From NCBI GenBank assembly GCA_002506595.1, contig DAXV01000064.1:1-18019 (forward strand): DNA of 18,019 nt, read 5' to 3'. The notes beneath the pieces were generated by a model that made no database searches, was not told where the DNA came from, and worked only from the letters and a program-made list of their open reading frames with translations. Both the position numbers and the translations under genes were made by a program. Positions 6,452 through 13,675 of this stretch are shown piece after piece. Numbering within the stretch: the stretch's first letter is position 1; every line of letters starts with the position of its first letter. The DNA comes from Acidilobaceae archaeon UBA158 (GTDB taxonomy: Archaea > Thermoproteota > Thermoprotei_A > Sulfolobales > Acidilobaceae).

Positions 6452-6560
6452 TTAAAACCCTTAATATTTAGTTATTTTAATATTTATTTCTTTGAAGTCA
6501 AAATTATATTCTATATTAAATTTAAGTTATACTAAAATTATTATAATTTAAAACTTGCTT

Positions 6561-6606
6561 TTTATATTTAATCTTAAATGTCTGTCAAAAATTAAATAAG
6601 AGGGGT
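6561..6606 (+). promoter_or_regulatory. Promoter and ribosome site of the CDF transporter
   Basis: TTTATATTT at 6561-6569 predicts a transcript start near 6591. AGGGGT at 6601-6606 lies 4 nt before the TTG start at 6611-6613 and decides that start. The AT-rich bases 6452-6560 show nothing else. Confidence 0.5.
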
Positions 6607-6610
6607 ATCA

Positions 6611-7783
6611 TTGGTAAATTTTAGTGAAGGAAAGAAAAGAGCTCTAATTGCAGCGTTTGTATATATAGTATTATCATTATTTAAAATAACCCTAGGTTAC
6701 GGATTCTCAAGTTTGATCATTATGGCTGATGGTATACACAACATTGCAGATGCATTAACAGGGTTTGTCGTGTATATTGGCTTATTTTTTGCTGAAAAAT
6801 ATCCTTCTGAAAAATACCCCTTTGGATTATATAAAGCTGAAAACCTAGCTTCTCTTTTCGTTGCATTTGCAATAGCATATGCAGGATATGATATTATAAT
6901 GGAATTCTTATTTTCAAAGCAGGGAAAAATATCTATGCCTTTGCTCTTAATAGCTATAGAATTAGTATCAGCAATACTAACTTATTGGCTAACTAAATAT
7001 CTTTTATCAACTCCAGGAATTAAACTAGACGCAATAAGCGCTGAAGGAACACATGCATTTCAAGATGCACTAACTAGCATAGCTGTTATAATTGGAGTAT
7101 TAGGAGAATGGTTTAGCATTAGATATTTACCATTAATAATCGGAATAAGTATTGGTATTTACATATTATATCAATCTTATATAATAGGAAGGGATTCCAT
7201 ATTAACCCTTTTAGATATTGGCGATGAAAAAATGGTAAAAAATATAAAAAAAGTTGTTTCTAATATAGAAGGGGTTATAGGAGTACATGAAATTAAAGTA
7301 AGAAAAGCAGGACCATTTTATTTTGCATCTATGCATTTGGAGGCACCTCCAGCACTAAGTGTTAAAGATGCTGATAAGTTAGCTGATGTAGTAGAGAGCA
7401 ATTTAAGAAATGCATTTCCATATTTAATATATGTTTCAATCCACATTGAACCTGGGTCTTATACTGGCAAATGGAAGTTAGCATTGCTTGAAGATGAAAA
7501 TGATTTGCTAGCTGATAGCATTAACAAAATTAAGAAAGTTAAGATATTAAATACTCAAAACATGAATATAGAATTTACAATTAATAATGTGACTTTAAAT
7601 AGAGGAAACATGAGCTCAATCTCCAAAATGCTTAAAGAAAAAGGTGTTAATGCTATAATTTATGCTGGAAATGAGAATTTATTAGCATTAAAAGCTTATG
7701 GTATTGAAGTATATCATACATCTGAAAAAGATGAAAATAAAGCAATAATTTTATTTAAAGAAGGAAAATTAATTGCCGAATAA
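6611..7783 (+). CDS. Cation diffusion facilitator fused to a C-terminal NifX-like domain
   Basis: A 390-aa three-part protein. Residues 1 to about 200 are the CDF membrane domain, with about six helices and the metal site D40-x2-H43-x3-D47 (ADGIHNIAD) in the second helix and H148-x3-D152 (THAFQD) in the fifth. Two His/Asp pairs are usual for Zn(II)-type exporters. Residues about 205-285 are the cytoplasmic CDF dimerisation domain, including VIGVHEIKVRKAGPFYFASMHLEAP and IHIEPG. Residues about 287-390 form an extra domain (KLALLEDE, then ISKMLKEKGVNAIIYAGNENLLALKAYGIEVY) patterned like Nitro_FeMo-Co/NifX, absent from ordinary CDF pumps of about 300 aa. It likely exports divalent metal by proton exchange, with the tail as a metal sensor or acceptor. 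TTG start supported by AGGGGT. Confidence 0.85.
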   Translation: MVNFSEGKKRALIAAFVYIVLSLFKITLGYGFSSLIIMADGIHNIADALTGFVVYIGLFFAEKYPSEKYPFGLYKAENLASLFVAFAIAYAGYDIIMEFLFSKQGKISMPLLLIAIELVSAILTYWLTKYLLSTPGIKLDAISAEGTHAFQDALTSIAVIIGVLGEWFSIRYLPLIIGISIGIYILYQSYIIGRDSILTLLDIGDEKMVKNIKKVVSNIEGVIGVHEIKVRKAGPFYFASMHLEAPPALSVKDADKLADVVESNLRNAFPYLIYVSIHIEPGSYTGKWKLALLEDENDLLADSINKIKKVKILNTQNMNIEFTINNVTLNRGNMSSISKMLKEKGVNAIIYAGNENLLALKAYGIEVYHTSEKDENKAIILFKEGKLIAE

Positions 7784-7949
7784 TTCAAATTTTAATATTT
7801 CACCATAAAATTTTCTTAAATAGTTTTATTATATAATAATCATTTAAATAAAGATTGCAAATAGCAAAAGATAATAATGATGCTTTAAGAAAGAAATTTA
7901 AACCTAAATAGTTTCGTTCTTAAAAAGCAAGTAAATTAGGGGCGGATGA

Positions 7950-8699
7950 GTTGGAACAGTTTTAGAAGCGGTTGATATTGCATTCGCTTATAATAATAGG
8001 AGCATATTCGAGCATATAAACATAGAAGTAAGAGAAAATCAAATAGTTTCTATAATAGGACCATCTGGTGTAGGAAAATCCACTCTCCTAAGAGTTTTAG
8101 GGGGTTTCCTAAAGCCAAGCCAAGGGAGTGTTTATCTATTAGGGCAGAAAATTACAAGACCTACTCCAAAAATAATGCTAGTCCACCAATCAATCGTTAC
8201 TTTTCCTTGGATGACAGCTCTGGAAAATGTAATGCTAGGATTAAAACATAGAAACTTACCAAAGAATACCATGAAAGAAATAGCAAAACAAATGCTCGAA
8301 ACAGTTGGTCTCGAAGGATTTGAAAATTTTTATCCAAAAGAATTAAGTGGCGGAATGAGACAAAGGGTTGCTATTGCAAGGGCTTTGGCTGCAGATCCAT
8401 TAATATTGTTAATGGACGAACCATTTGCTCATTTAGATGAATTAACAGCAGAATCATTGAGAAAAGAGCTTTATGATATATTATTCAATGTAAACACAAC
8501 ACTTAAAGGCGTTGTTTTAGTTTCACACAACTTGAGCGAAGTTGTTGAATTATCAGATTTTGTTTATGTCATTAACGGACGGCCTGCAACTGTTATAGGA
8601 AAAGTTAAAATAGATCTAGAAAGACCAAGAAATCCAAGAGACCCAAAATTTTTCGAATATACAGATATGCTCTATGATTATACAATGCCAGCAAGGTAG
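7950..8699 (+). CDS. ABC transporter ATPase, NitT/TauT type (no canonical start codon in frame)
   Basis: About 249 aa, cytoplasmic nucleotide-binding subunit. All motifs are present: an A-loop tyrosine in FAYNN, Walker A GPSGVGKST (37-45), Q-loop Gln80 (LVHQ), signature LSGGMRQR (132-139), Walker B LILLMDEP (151-158) and switch His193 (VSHN). It is closest in feel to SsuB/TauB/NrtD-type ATPases. The first in-frame ATG is at 8175, in the Q-loop, and would delete Walker A, so it cannot be the start. Upstream the frame is open only to GTT 7950, just after an in-frame TGA at 7947-7949 that overlaps an out-of-frame ATG 7946-7948 (ATGA). AGGGG at 7938-7942 is a ribosome site, and TTTAAA at 7897-7902 a TATA-like box. 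The permease gene follows 5 nt after the stop. Confidence 0.88.
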   Translation, partial: VGTVLEAVDIAFAYNNRSIFEHINIEVRENQIVSIIGPSGVGKSTLLRVLGGFLKPSQGSVYLLGQKITRPTPKIMLVHQSIVTFPWMTALENVMLGLKHRNLPKNTMKEIAKQMLETVGLEGFENFYPKELSGGMRQRVAIARALAADPLILLMDEPFAHLDELTAESLRKELYDILFNVNTTLKGVVLVSHNLSEVVELSDFVYVINGRPATVIGKVKIDLERPRNPRDPKFFEYTDMLYDYTMPAR

Positions 8700-8704
8700 G
8701 GATT

Positions 8705-10342
8705 ATGAATTATTACTTGTTAGCAATCCTAGCAATTTTGGCATCAACAGCAAGAGTTATTGGATTAATGCTATTATCAATTATAACTGGATGGCTTTTT
8801 GGATATATATCAATAAAAAGCAAATTATTTGAAAATATTTATATAAGCCTTAATGAAGTTTTAGAGTCTGTCCCTGTCATTACATTTTTCCCTGTTGTTT
8901 TAATTTTCTTTGTCTACCATATAGGGGGGTATTTAGGAGTTGAGCTAGCAGCTGATTTTTTAATATTTACAGCTGTTGTATGGAACATATGGATGGGTAT
9001 TTATCAGGCCTTCAAAACAGTTCCTTTACCTATGTTAGAAGAAATGGAAAACCTTAGAATGAAAACGCTCGATAGACTTAGATATTTATATATACCATTT
9101 TCCATGCCAAGAATAGCCGCAAACCTTATACCATCGTTTACTGATGGATTTTTCTATATAACAGTCAGCGAAGTTTTTACCGTAGGAGTTACATCTTTTC
9201 ATGTATTTGGAATAGGCTATTTAATGGATGATTTTATAACAAATAATTTATGGAATTTAGTTTACTTTTCTCTTATAATTTTGGGAATTATAATTATTAT
9301 AAGTATTTTAGGTCTTAGAGAGCTTGCGAATTACTCTATAGCAAAATATGCTTTAGAAAGTGAAATACCATTACAAAGACGAAACAGGTTAAGATATGCA
9401 GCAAGACTTTATTCTCCCTTAACAACACCAAGAAGAATAATTGGTGGCTTTACAAAAAAATATATAGCAAATCCTATGAGAAAAACAGTAAGATTAAGAA
9501 AATTAGAGGAAAGAGAAATAGAAAAAGAAGGATCAGGATTAATATATAGAATAATTGGAGGCATAATAGGAATTTCTATTTTAGTTTTACTAATTTATGG
9601 TATTTACAGTATTTTATCATCAACAACATATAAATTATGGATTTATTTATTCGACAATACTTGGTATATTTTAGTAGGCCTTATTTATGATTATATAAGG
9701 GTAGCAATTATAGCATTAATATCATTTTCGATTGCTATAACTTTATCGTATTATTTAGCCACACATAAAAAATCTGAATCTATATTTGTTCCTGCTATAC
9801 AAGTAATAGCAGCATATCCTCCGCCAGTTTATTTTCCTTTAATATTTGCAGCAACATTTGCAACAATAGAAAGATTTCTAGGAGACTTATCAATAGAATT
9901 TTTCGTATTATTGCTAGGATTTCTTAGCACTTTCTATTATATATTTTATGCTATGTGGCTTGGAATCAAAGCAATACCACAAGAATATTGGGAAGTTATG
10001 GATAACTTTAATATGAACTATTGGCAAAAAATGAGATATATAATACTTCCATCAACATTTCCATATATAATAAGCGGATTGACTTCGACAATTAACAGTG
10101 CATGGGGAGGATTGATGATTGGTGAATATTGGATAAATTTAGATGGCCATAATCTTGAAGTAAGACATGGATTAATGAAATTGCTTGATATATGGACAGA
10201 AGAAGGAAATATAACTTTAGCAGGTTGGGCTTCATTTATTTTTGGAATTGTTGTTATCATATTTGCAATTCTATTTACCAGAAAAATGATGGAACTTGCA
10301 AGAGAAAAATATGTTATGGAAGAAGGCATATTTGCGGCTTAA
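8705..10342 (+). CDS. ABC transporter permease with two fused transmembrane domains
   Basis: A 545-aa membrane protein made of two BPD_transp_1 permease domains in tandem. The first (about residues 1-215) carries an EAA-like loop around MENLRMKTLDRLRYLYIPFSMP. A basic linker (about 225-280, with RRNRLRYAARLY and KKYIANPMRKTVRLRKLEE) joins the second (about 285-535), whose loop is EVMDNFNMNYWQKMRYIILPSTFP. Two such loops match the two ATPase protomers of a complete importer. The type is that of nitrate/sulfonate/bicarbonate or thiamine-precursor importers; the substrate cannot be read. ATG 8705 comes 5 nt after the ATPase stop, with an AGGTAGGG ribosome site straddling that stop. No substrate-binding protein is encoded nearby. 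The gene ends 1 nt from the convergent NifX-like gene. Confidence 0.87.
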   Translation: MNYYLLAILAILASTARVIGLMLLSIITGWLFGYISIKSKLFENIYISLNEVLESVPVITFFPVVLIFFVYHIGGYLGVELAADFLIFTAVVWNIWMGIYQAFKTVPLPMLEEMENLRMKTLDRLRYLYIPFSMPRIAANLIPSFTDGFFYITVSEVFTVGVTSFHVFGIGYLMDDFITNNLWNLVYFSLIILGIIIIISILGLRELANYSIAKYALESEIPLQRRNRLRYAARLYSPLTTPRRIIGGFTKKYIANPMRKTVRLRKLEEREIEKEGSGLIYRIIGGIIGISILVLLIYGIYSILSSTTYKLWIYLFDNTWYILVGLIYDYIRVAIIALISFSIAITLSYYLATHKKSESIFVPAIQVIAAYPPPVYFPLIFAATFATIERFLGDLSIEFFVLLLGFLSTFYYIFYAMWLGIKAIPQEYWEVMDNFNMNYWQKMRYIILPSTFPYIISGLTSTINSAWGGLMIGEYWINLDGHNLEVRHGLMKLLDIWTEEGNITLAGWASFIFGIVVIIFAILFTRKMMELAREKYVMEEGIFAA

Positions 10343-10343
10343 T

Positions 10344-10736
10344 TTATAGCGCTTCTTGTATAAATTCTTCTACCAAATTATCAGGATTAACGTCATATCC
10401 TATGATAACCTCTTTGTTTAACGATTTAAATGCAGACATCATTCTAGGTCCAATGCCTGCAGTTATTATTATGTCAACGTCTTTAATTGTATTTAATATA
10501 TCCAAATGCCTTCTTGCTTCTTCAACGCTAGTCTCATTTTCTTCATGATGATGTCCATGATGAGGTCCTTCATCATTTTCTATAATACTTCTTTTCCTAA
10601 ATTCTTTATTTAATACTTTCTTATCCTCTGTATCAATATGATATACTAAAAAACCTAGGCTTCTCCCAAAATGACCTGACATGGATTGTCCATCATCAGA
10701 TGGAATTGCAATTTTTATTACTTTATTTTTACTCAT
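10344..10736 (-). CDS. NifX-family protein with HFG motif and histidine cluster
   Basis: A 130-aa member of the Nitro_FeMo-Co (NifX/NifB C-terminal-like) family. It opens with IKIAIPSDDGQSMSGHFGRS (residues 7-26) containing the hallmark HFG (22-24), then FLVYHID. A loop carries a histidine cluster at residues 59-64 (HHGHHH) followed by acidic residues. The end, VDIIITAGIGPRMMSAFKSLNKEVIIG, is the typical Gly-rich strand-helix. Proteins of this family bind Fe-S or Mo-Fe-S cluster precursors, and stand-alone archaeal ones probably carry or sense metal. The histidine loop fits a metal-binding role. ATG 10734-10736 has AGGTGT upstream. A 19-bp palindrome lies 9 nt upstream over the predicted transcript start. 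Converges tail-to-tail with the ABC permease. Confidence 0.82.
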   Translation of the reverse strand: MSKNKVIKIAIPSDDGQSMSGHFGRSLGFLVYHIDTEDKKVLNKEFRKRSIIENDEGPHHGHHHEENETSVEEARRHLDILNTIKDVDIIITAGIGPRMMSAFKSLNKEVIIGYDVNPDNLVEEFIQEAL

Positions 10737-10745
10737 TTTTACACC

Positions 10746-10764
10746 TAGATAAATTATTTATCTA
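10746..10764. promoter_or_regulatory. Perfect palindrome, candidate operator of the His-rich NifX gene
   Basis: TAGATAAAT (10746-10754), one central T, then its exact reverse complement ATTTATCTA (10756-10764). It sits 9 nt before the ATG. A TATA-like ATTTTAATA on the minus strand at about 10770-10778 would place transcription start inside the palindrome near 10748. A site between TATA box and start codon is a classic repressor position, here perhaps metal-dependent. Confidence 0.5.
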
Positions 10765-10841
10765 AATAGTATTAAAATATTAGTACATACAATTATATGT
10801 TAACCAAAAGAAAATGAAATATATTTATTATAATTAAATTA

Positions 10842-11555
10842 TCAAGCTTGCCTATTAAAGTTTCCTAAACGTAATCCCTTATTTTGATTTTTACTTAAAG
10901 AATATTTACTGCTTATTTTTTCTAGATATGTCTTGATCATTATATCTGTTTCTATTAAATAAGATTCTTGAGGAGCAGTTCCATTTTTTTCAATATAATA
11001 CCTGAAAGGCAATTGCTTCATTAAAAACTCACTTTCTTTTATAAAATAAGAAAGTTGATTTAAAAATAAATGCACGTATCTATCAGAATATAAGTCAATG
11101 CTGCCCGGATATTGAGCTGAATACTCATCACTTTCCAGTAGATCCTTATTTCTTATTAGTTCTAATGCAGTCTCAGAACCAAATTCCAATATATTCATAA
11201 CCAATTTCCAACCTTTTATACCATAATAATTTATTTCTCCTTCGTATTCTTCACCAACAATACCATTATTTCCGTAAATAAATTCTCCCAAAATTCCTTC
11301 ATTATTTTCTTTAAAATTATTATATTCTTTTTCAAATTTATTTTTAATTTGATCTATAGCTTCTTCATTACTATAAAACCTTATTCTTAAGGTATTAGGC
11401 CATGGATTAGATTCCCAGAGAAAATGCCATGAACCTTTCTTATTTGATATCTTTTTAAAATCTTTAACTAAGTAATAAATTAAGTTAGAGAAAACTTTTC
11501 TTATTTCTTCTTGGTCTGTATTTTTTATTTCAATGTTAATTTCAACCCATTTCAT
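10842..11555 (-). CDS. Orphan protein resembling the lantibiotic-dehydratase C-terminal (SpaB_C / thiopeptide-type) domain
   Basis: A 237-aa soluble protein that I cannot assign with certainty. Its pattern recalls the SpaB_C domain, the glutamate-elimination half of LanB dehydratases that also occurs alone. WHFLWE followed by LRIRFYS (R57, R59) matches the W-x-F-x-R...HLRLRF block. YEGEINYYGIKG followed by EFGSETALELI (about 104-134) matches the PExxRYGG...dS..al block. DRYVHLFLNQL (H162, N166) matches the late R..HL..N block. In known family members these regions carry the arginines and histidine that act on glutamyl-tRNA-derived esters. No dehydratase N-domain, precursor peptide or cyclase is visible nearby. 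ATG 11553-11555. It sits alone between the NifX gene and a long gap. A different fold with chance similarity remains possible. Confidence 0.5.
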   Translation of the reverse strand: MKWVEINIEIKNTDQEEIRKVFSNLIYYLVKDFKKISNKKGSWHFLWESNPWPNTLRIRFYSNEEAIDQIKNKFEKEYNNFKENNEGILGEFIYGNNGIVGEEYEGEINYYGIKGWKLVMNILEFGSETALELIRNKDLLESDEYSAQYPGSIDLYSDRYVHLFLNQLSYFIKESEFLMKQLPFRYYIEKNGTAPQESYLIETDIMIKTYLEKISSKYSLSKNQNKGLRLGNFNRQA

Positions 11556-11817
11556 TCTAAAACCCTATTAGTGTTTTTATTTTTGTTATATTATAACTTA
11601 ATATATATGTCAATGAAAAAGTGTATATTTCTATTTAATATATTTAGTTAATATAATTAGATAAATTGATTTTTAACGATCATAGCAAGATCTAAAATCA
11701 AAATTAATGAAAACTGACTATAAAACATACAATATTTAATTTCAAAGAATAAATTTTAATGTTAAATAGGAATTTTAATAATTAATATTCTAGATTACAA
11801 TAAATAAGCTAAAAATC

Positions 11818-12009
11818 TCATAGTAATTCGAAAATTGTATTAGAAAGCAAGTTACTTTTATTATGATGTATTTTCATCAGCAATATATCTACCCTCAAGT
11901 ATGAAAATATTACTGCAAAGAAAACCAATACAACACATGTATAAATAGAAGATCTTAATCTAATGATAAATGATGTTGCTATAACTGATGGGAAAAACCA
12001 TGGTTTCAA
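11818..12009 (-). pseudogene. Possible decayed membrane-protein fragment (UbiA-like N-terminus?)
   Basis: A 63-codon frame whose product begins MKPWFFPSVIATSFI and has one strong hydrophobic segment (SIYTCVVLVFFAVIFSYL). The KPWFFPS opening followed by a hydrophobic helix recalls the R-P-W-F-x-P-A start of UbiA/MenA prenyltransferases, but the frame stops after 63 codons and lacks the NDxxDxxxD metal motif. It starts with TTG directly after an in-frame TAG two codons earlier, with no ribosome site. It is either a degraded remnant or a chance frame. Confidence 0.2.
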
Positions 12010-12093
12010 ATCCTAAAAATGGTTATAATAAGCTATTAATGATTAACTTGAATTTACTTTTCAATGATAAGCAATAATATTTAATGACTACTT

Positions 12094-12117
12094 AAGAAAG
12101 CAATGCATGCCTTTCTT
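12094..12117. terminator. Small hairpin next to a T-run beyond the GH57 gene
   Basis: AAGAAAG (12094-12100) and CTTTCTT (12111-12117) pair around a 10-nt loop, and the plus strand continues with a T-run. It lies about 75 nt beyond the GH57 stop and could end that operon or a plus-strand transcript. Archaeal terminators usually need only T-runs, so this is weak. Confidence 0.25.
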
Positions 12118-12190
12118 TTTATCAAGAATTCCTCTAATTAATATAATTATTTTGTAATTAATTGAAAACTAAGAAATCATTGTAAACTCA

Positions 12191-13627
12191 CTAAAATGAA
12201 AAGCCTTTATTTGTGAAAGATAGATCCGGACATTTTTTTGCTAAGTCATCCATGTCTTTTATCATAAATAACTGAGATAACCATTGATTTATATTTTCTT
12301 TAATGCTGCCAAAATATTCTTTTGGTAATTTATCAACCATATATAATAATTGTTGTATTGAACATGCCTTAATAATACTTCCTTTGTAATTATAGTAAAA
12401 ACATAAATCATCAGGTAAAATAAATTTCTTTAAAAATTCGCATTGGTTTTCTTTAACCTTTTCCTTTATTTTAATAGAAAGTATATCTAATGCTGTTAAA
12501 AACGAATGATAAGCTTTTTCATATCCCCCCATTGGATTAAAGTAACTATGCACTTCTCCAGCAGATCCATATTTTGTAGCCATATAGTATAAATGATCAC
12601 TAATTGTCATTTTTCTATATGCTTCAAAAATTTCCCTTCCTAATGGTTTCGCATAATAGTATAACTTCCTTAAAATATTGAAGGCATCTCTTTGTAAGGG
12701 ATTACCAAGCCATGCGCTTAAATCTCTTTCATCTGCCCAGCTAATTGTTTTAAAAGGAGGAACATCATAATAATCCGATGGTATTCCAGCTTCACTTATA
12801 TTTGAGAATTTTAAATTATTGAATTTTAATATCTCTTTTGGTAAATAATCTAAAAATTCATAGATTCCCGTTGAGGGGTTATGATGTTCCCCAAATGTTT
12901 CATAATCAATAGCTATTAATAAGAAGTCTCCCGGAGTAGCATTAATCCAATATGCATATTTATCAGCAGTTAAAGGATATTCTTCCCAATTTCTATTACT
13001 AAATCTAAATCCAATATCATCACTTAATCTATAATTTCTCAAAAGTATTTTATTATCACATAAGGGATTTTTATAGACTTTATTTGGCGACCTACCATTT
13101 AATATATAATCTACTCCTTCTGTTACAACAACATTAAATCCCATATCCCTTAAAAAACAGCCTATATCATTGTTATAAATAAATTCAGTATTTTCAGCAG
13201 ATTTAGGTTTGTAACCTATAATATTTTCAATAGATTCAGATTGCATCTTTATTTGATCATAAAATTCATTTTTATCAATAAACCAAGATAGTGAATGATA
13301 ATACGTCTGTGATAAAAATTCAACTCTTTCGCTATTAGCTAAATCCTGAAAAAGTTTTATTACATCTTTATAATTTTTATTTAATTGTTCTAATAAGATA
13401 CCTGAAATACTAAAGTTTACTTTAAAATCTTTATATTTTTCTATATTATTTTTTATAATTTTTGTTGCATGTCTATAAGTTCTTTCCGTAACCCTATCTA
13501 ATATAATTTTATCAGTATAACTATCAAATATATCATCCAAATCATCTGGCATCGATACAGGAGAAAATTCACTTAATTTCTTTAATCTTACTGGTTGATG
13601 CATCTCAAAAAGAAATGCAATTTCCAT
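12191..13627 (-). CDS. GH57 glycoside hydrolase, alpha-amylase type
   Basis: A 478-aa intracellular enzyme of glycoside hydrolase family 57, with the family's regions in order: MHQP (9-12), SGILLEQL (75-82), ENTEFIYN (145-152) with Glu148 at the position of the nucleophile, DYETFGEHH (241-249) with Asp241 at the acid/base position, and WADERDLSAWLGNPLQ (297-312). Family members hydrolyse or transfer alpha-1,4-glucans and are retaining. This motif set matches archaeal GH57 enzymes annotated as alpha-amylases rather than the branching-enzyme or amylopullulanase types. No signal peptide is seen, so internal glycogen is the likely substrate. ATG 13625-13627 follows GGTGA. It begins 48 nt after the glycogen synthase gene and is the last gene of the run. 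Confidence 0.9.
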   Translation of the reverse strand: MEIAFLFEMHQPVRLKKLSEFSPVSMPDDLDDIFDSYTDKIILDRVTERTYRHATKIIKNNIEKYKDFKVNFSISGILLEQLNKNYKDVIKLFQDLANSERVEFLSQTYYHSLSWFIDKNEFYDQIKMQSESIENIIGYKPKSAENTEFIYNNDIGCFLRDMGFNVVVTEGVDYILNGRSPNKVYKNPLCDNKILLRNYRLSDDIGFRFSNRNWEEYPLTADKYAYWINATPGDFLLIAIDYETFGEHHNPSTGIYEFLDYLPKEILKFNNLKFSNISEAGIPSDYYDVPPFKTISWADERDLSAWLGNPLQRDAFNILRKLYYYAKPLGREIFEAYRKMTISDHLYYMATKYGSAGEVHSYFNPMGGYEKAYHSFLTALDILSIKIKEKVKENQCEFLKKFILPDDLCFYYNYKGSIIKACSIQQLLYMVDKLPKEYFGSIKENINQWLSQLFMIKDMDDLAKKCPDLSFTNKGFSF

Positions 13628-13675
13628 TTTTTCACCTTATATTATTTTAGTAATAAAAATTAAAACTCTATTTTT

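Larger units (their letters stand above)
11556..12190. other. 635-nt gap without a confident gene
   Basis: The longest non-coding stretch in the window, unusual in such a compact genome. It holds the promoter of the orphan gene (AT-rich runs at about 11585-11605), a minus-strand frame that may be a gene remnant (11818-12009), a 12-bp palindrome AAACCATGGTTT at 11995-12006, a small hairpin at 12094-12117, and AT-rich inverted arms AATTAAT/ATTAATT at 12136-12163. I found no tRNA or convincing C/D-box RNA. Confidence 0.5.

Noticed and set aside
8175..8699. ABC ATPase starting at ATG 8175
   Set aside because: It would lack Walker A, which is intact and in frame upstream at about 8058-8084.
10018..10548. 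Two frames overlapping the permease end and the NifX gene (10018-10329 minus, 10192-10548 plus)
   Set aside because: Shadows of two well-supported genes; no ribosome sites or family patterns.
11960..12000. C/D-box guide RNA (TGATGT...CTGATGG)
   Set aside because: The boxes are imperfect and the spacing is too short; no paired C' and D' boxes.
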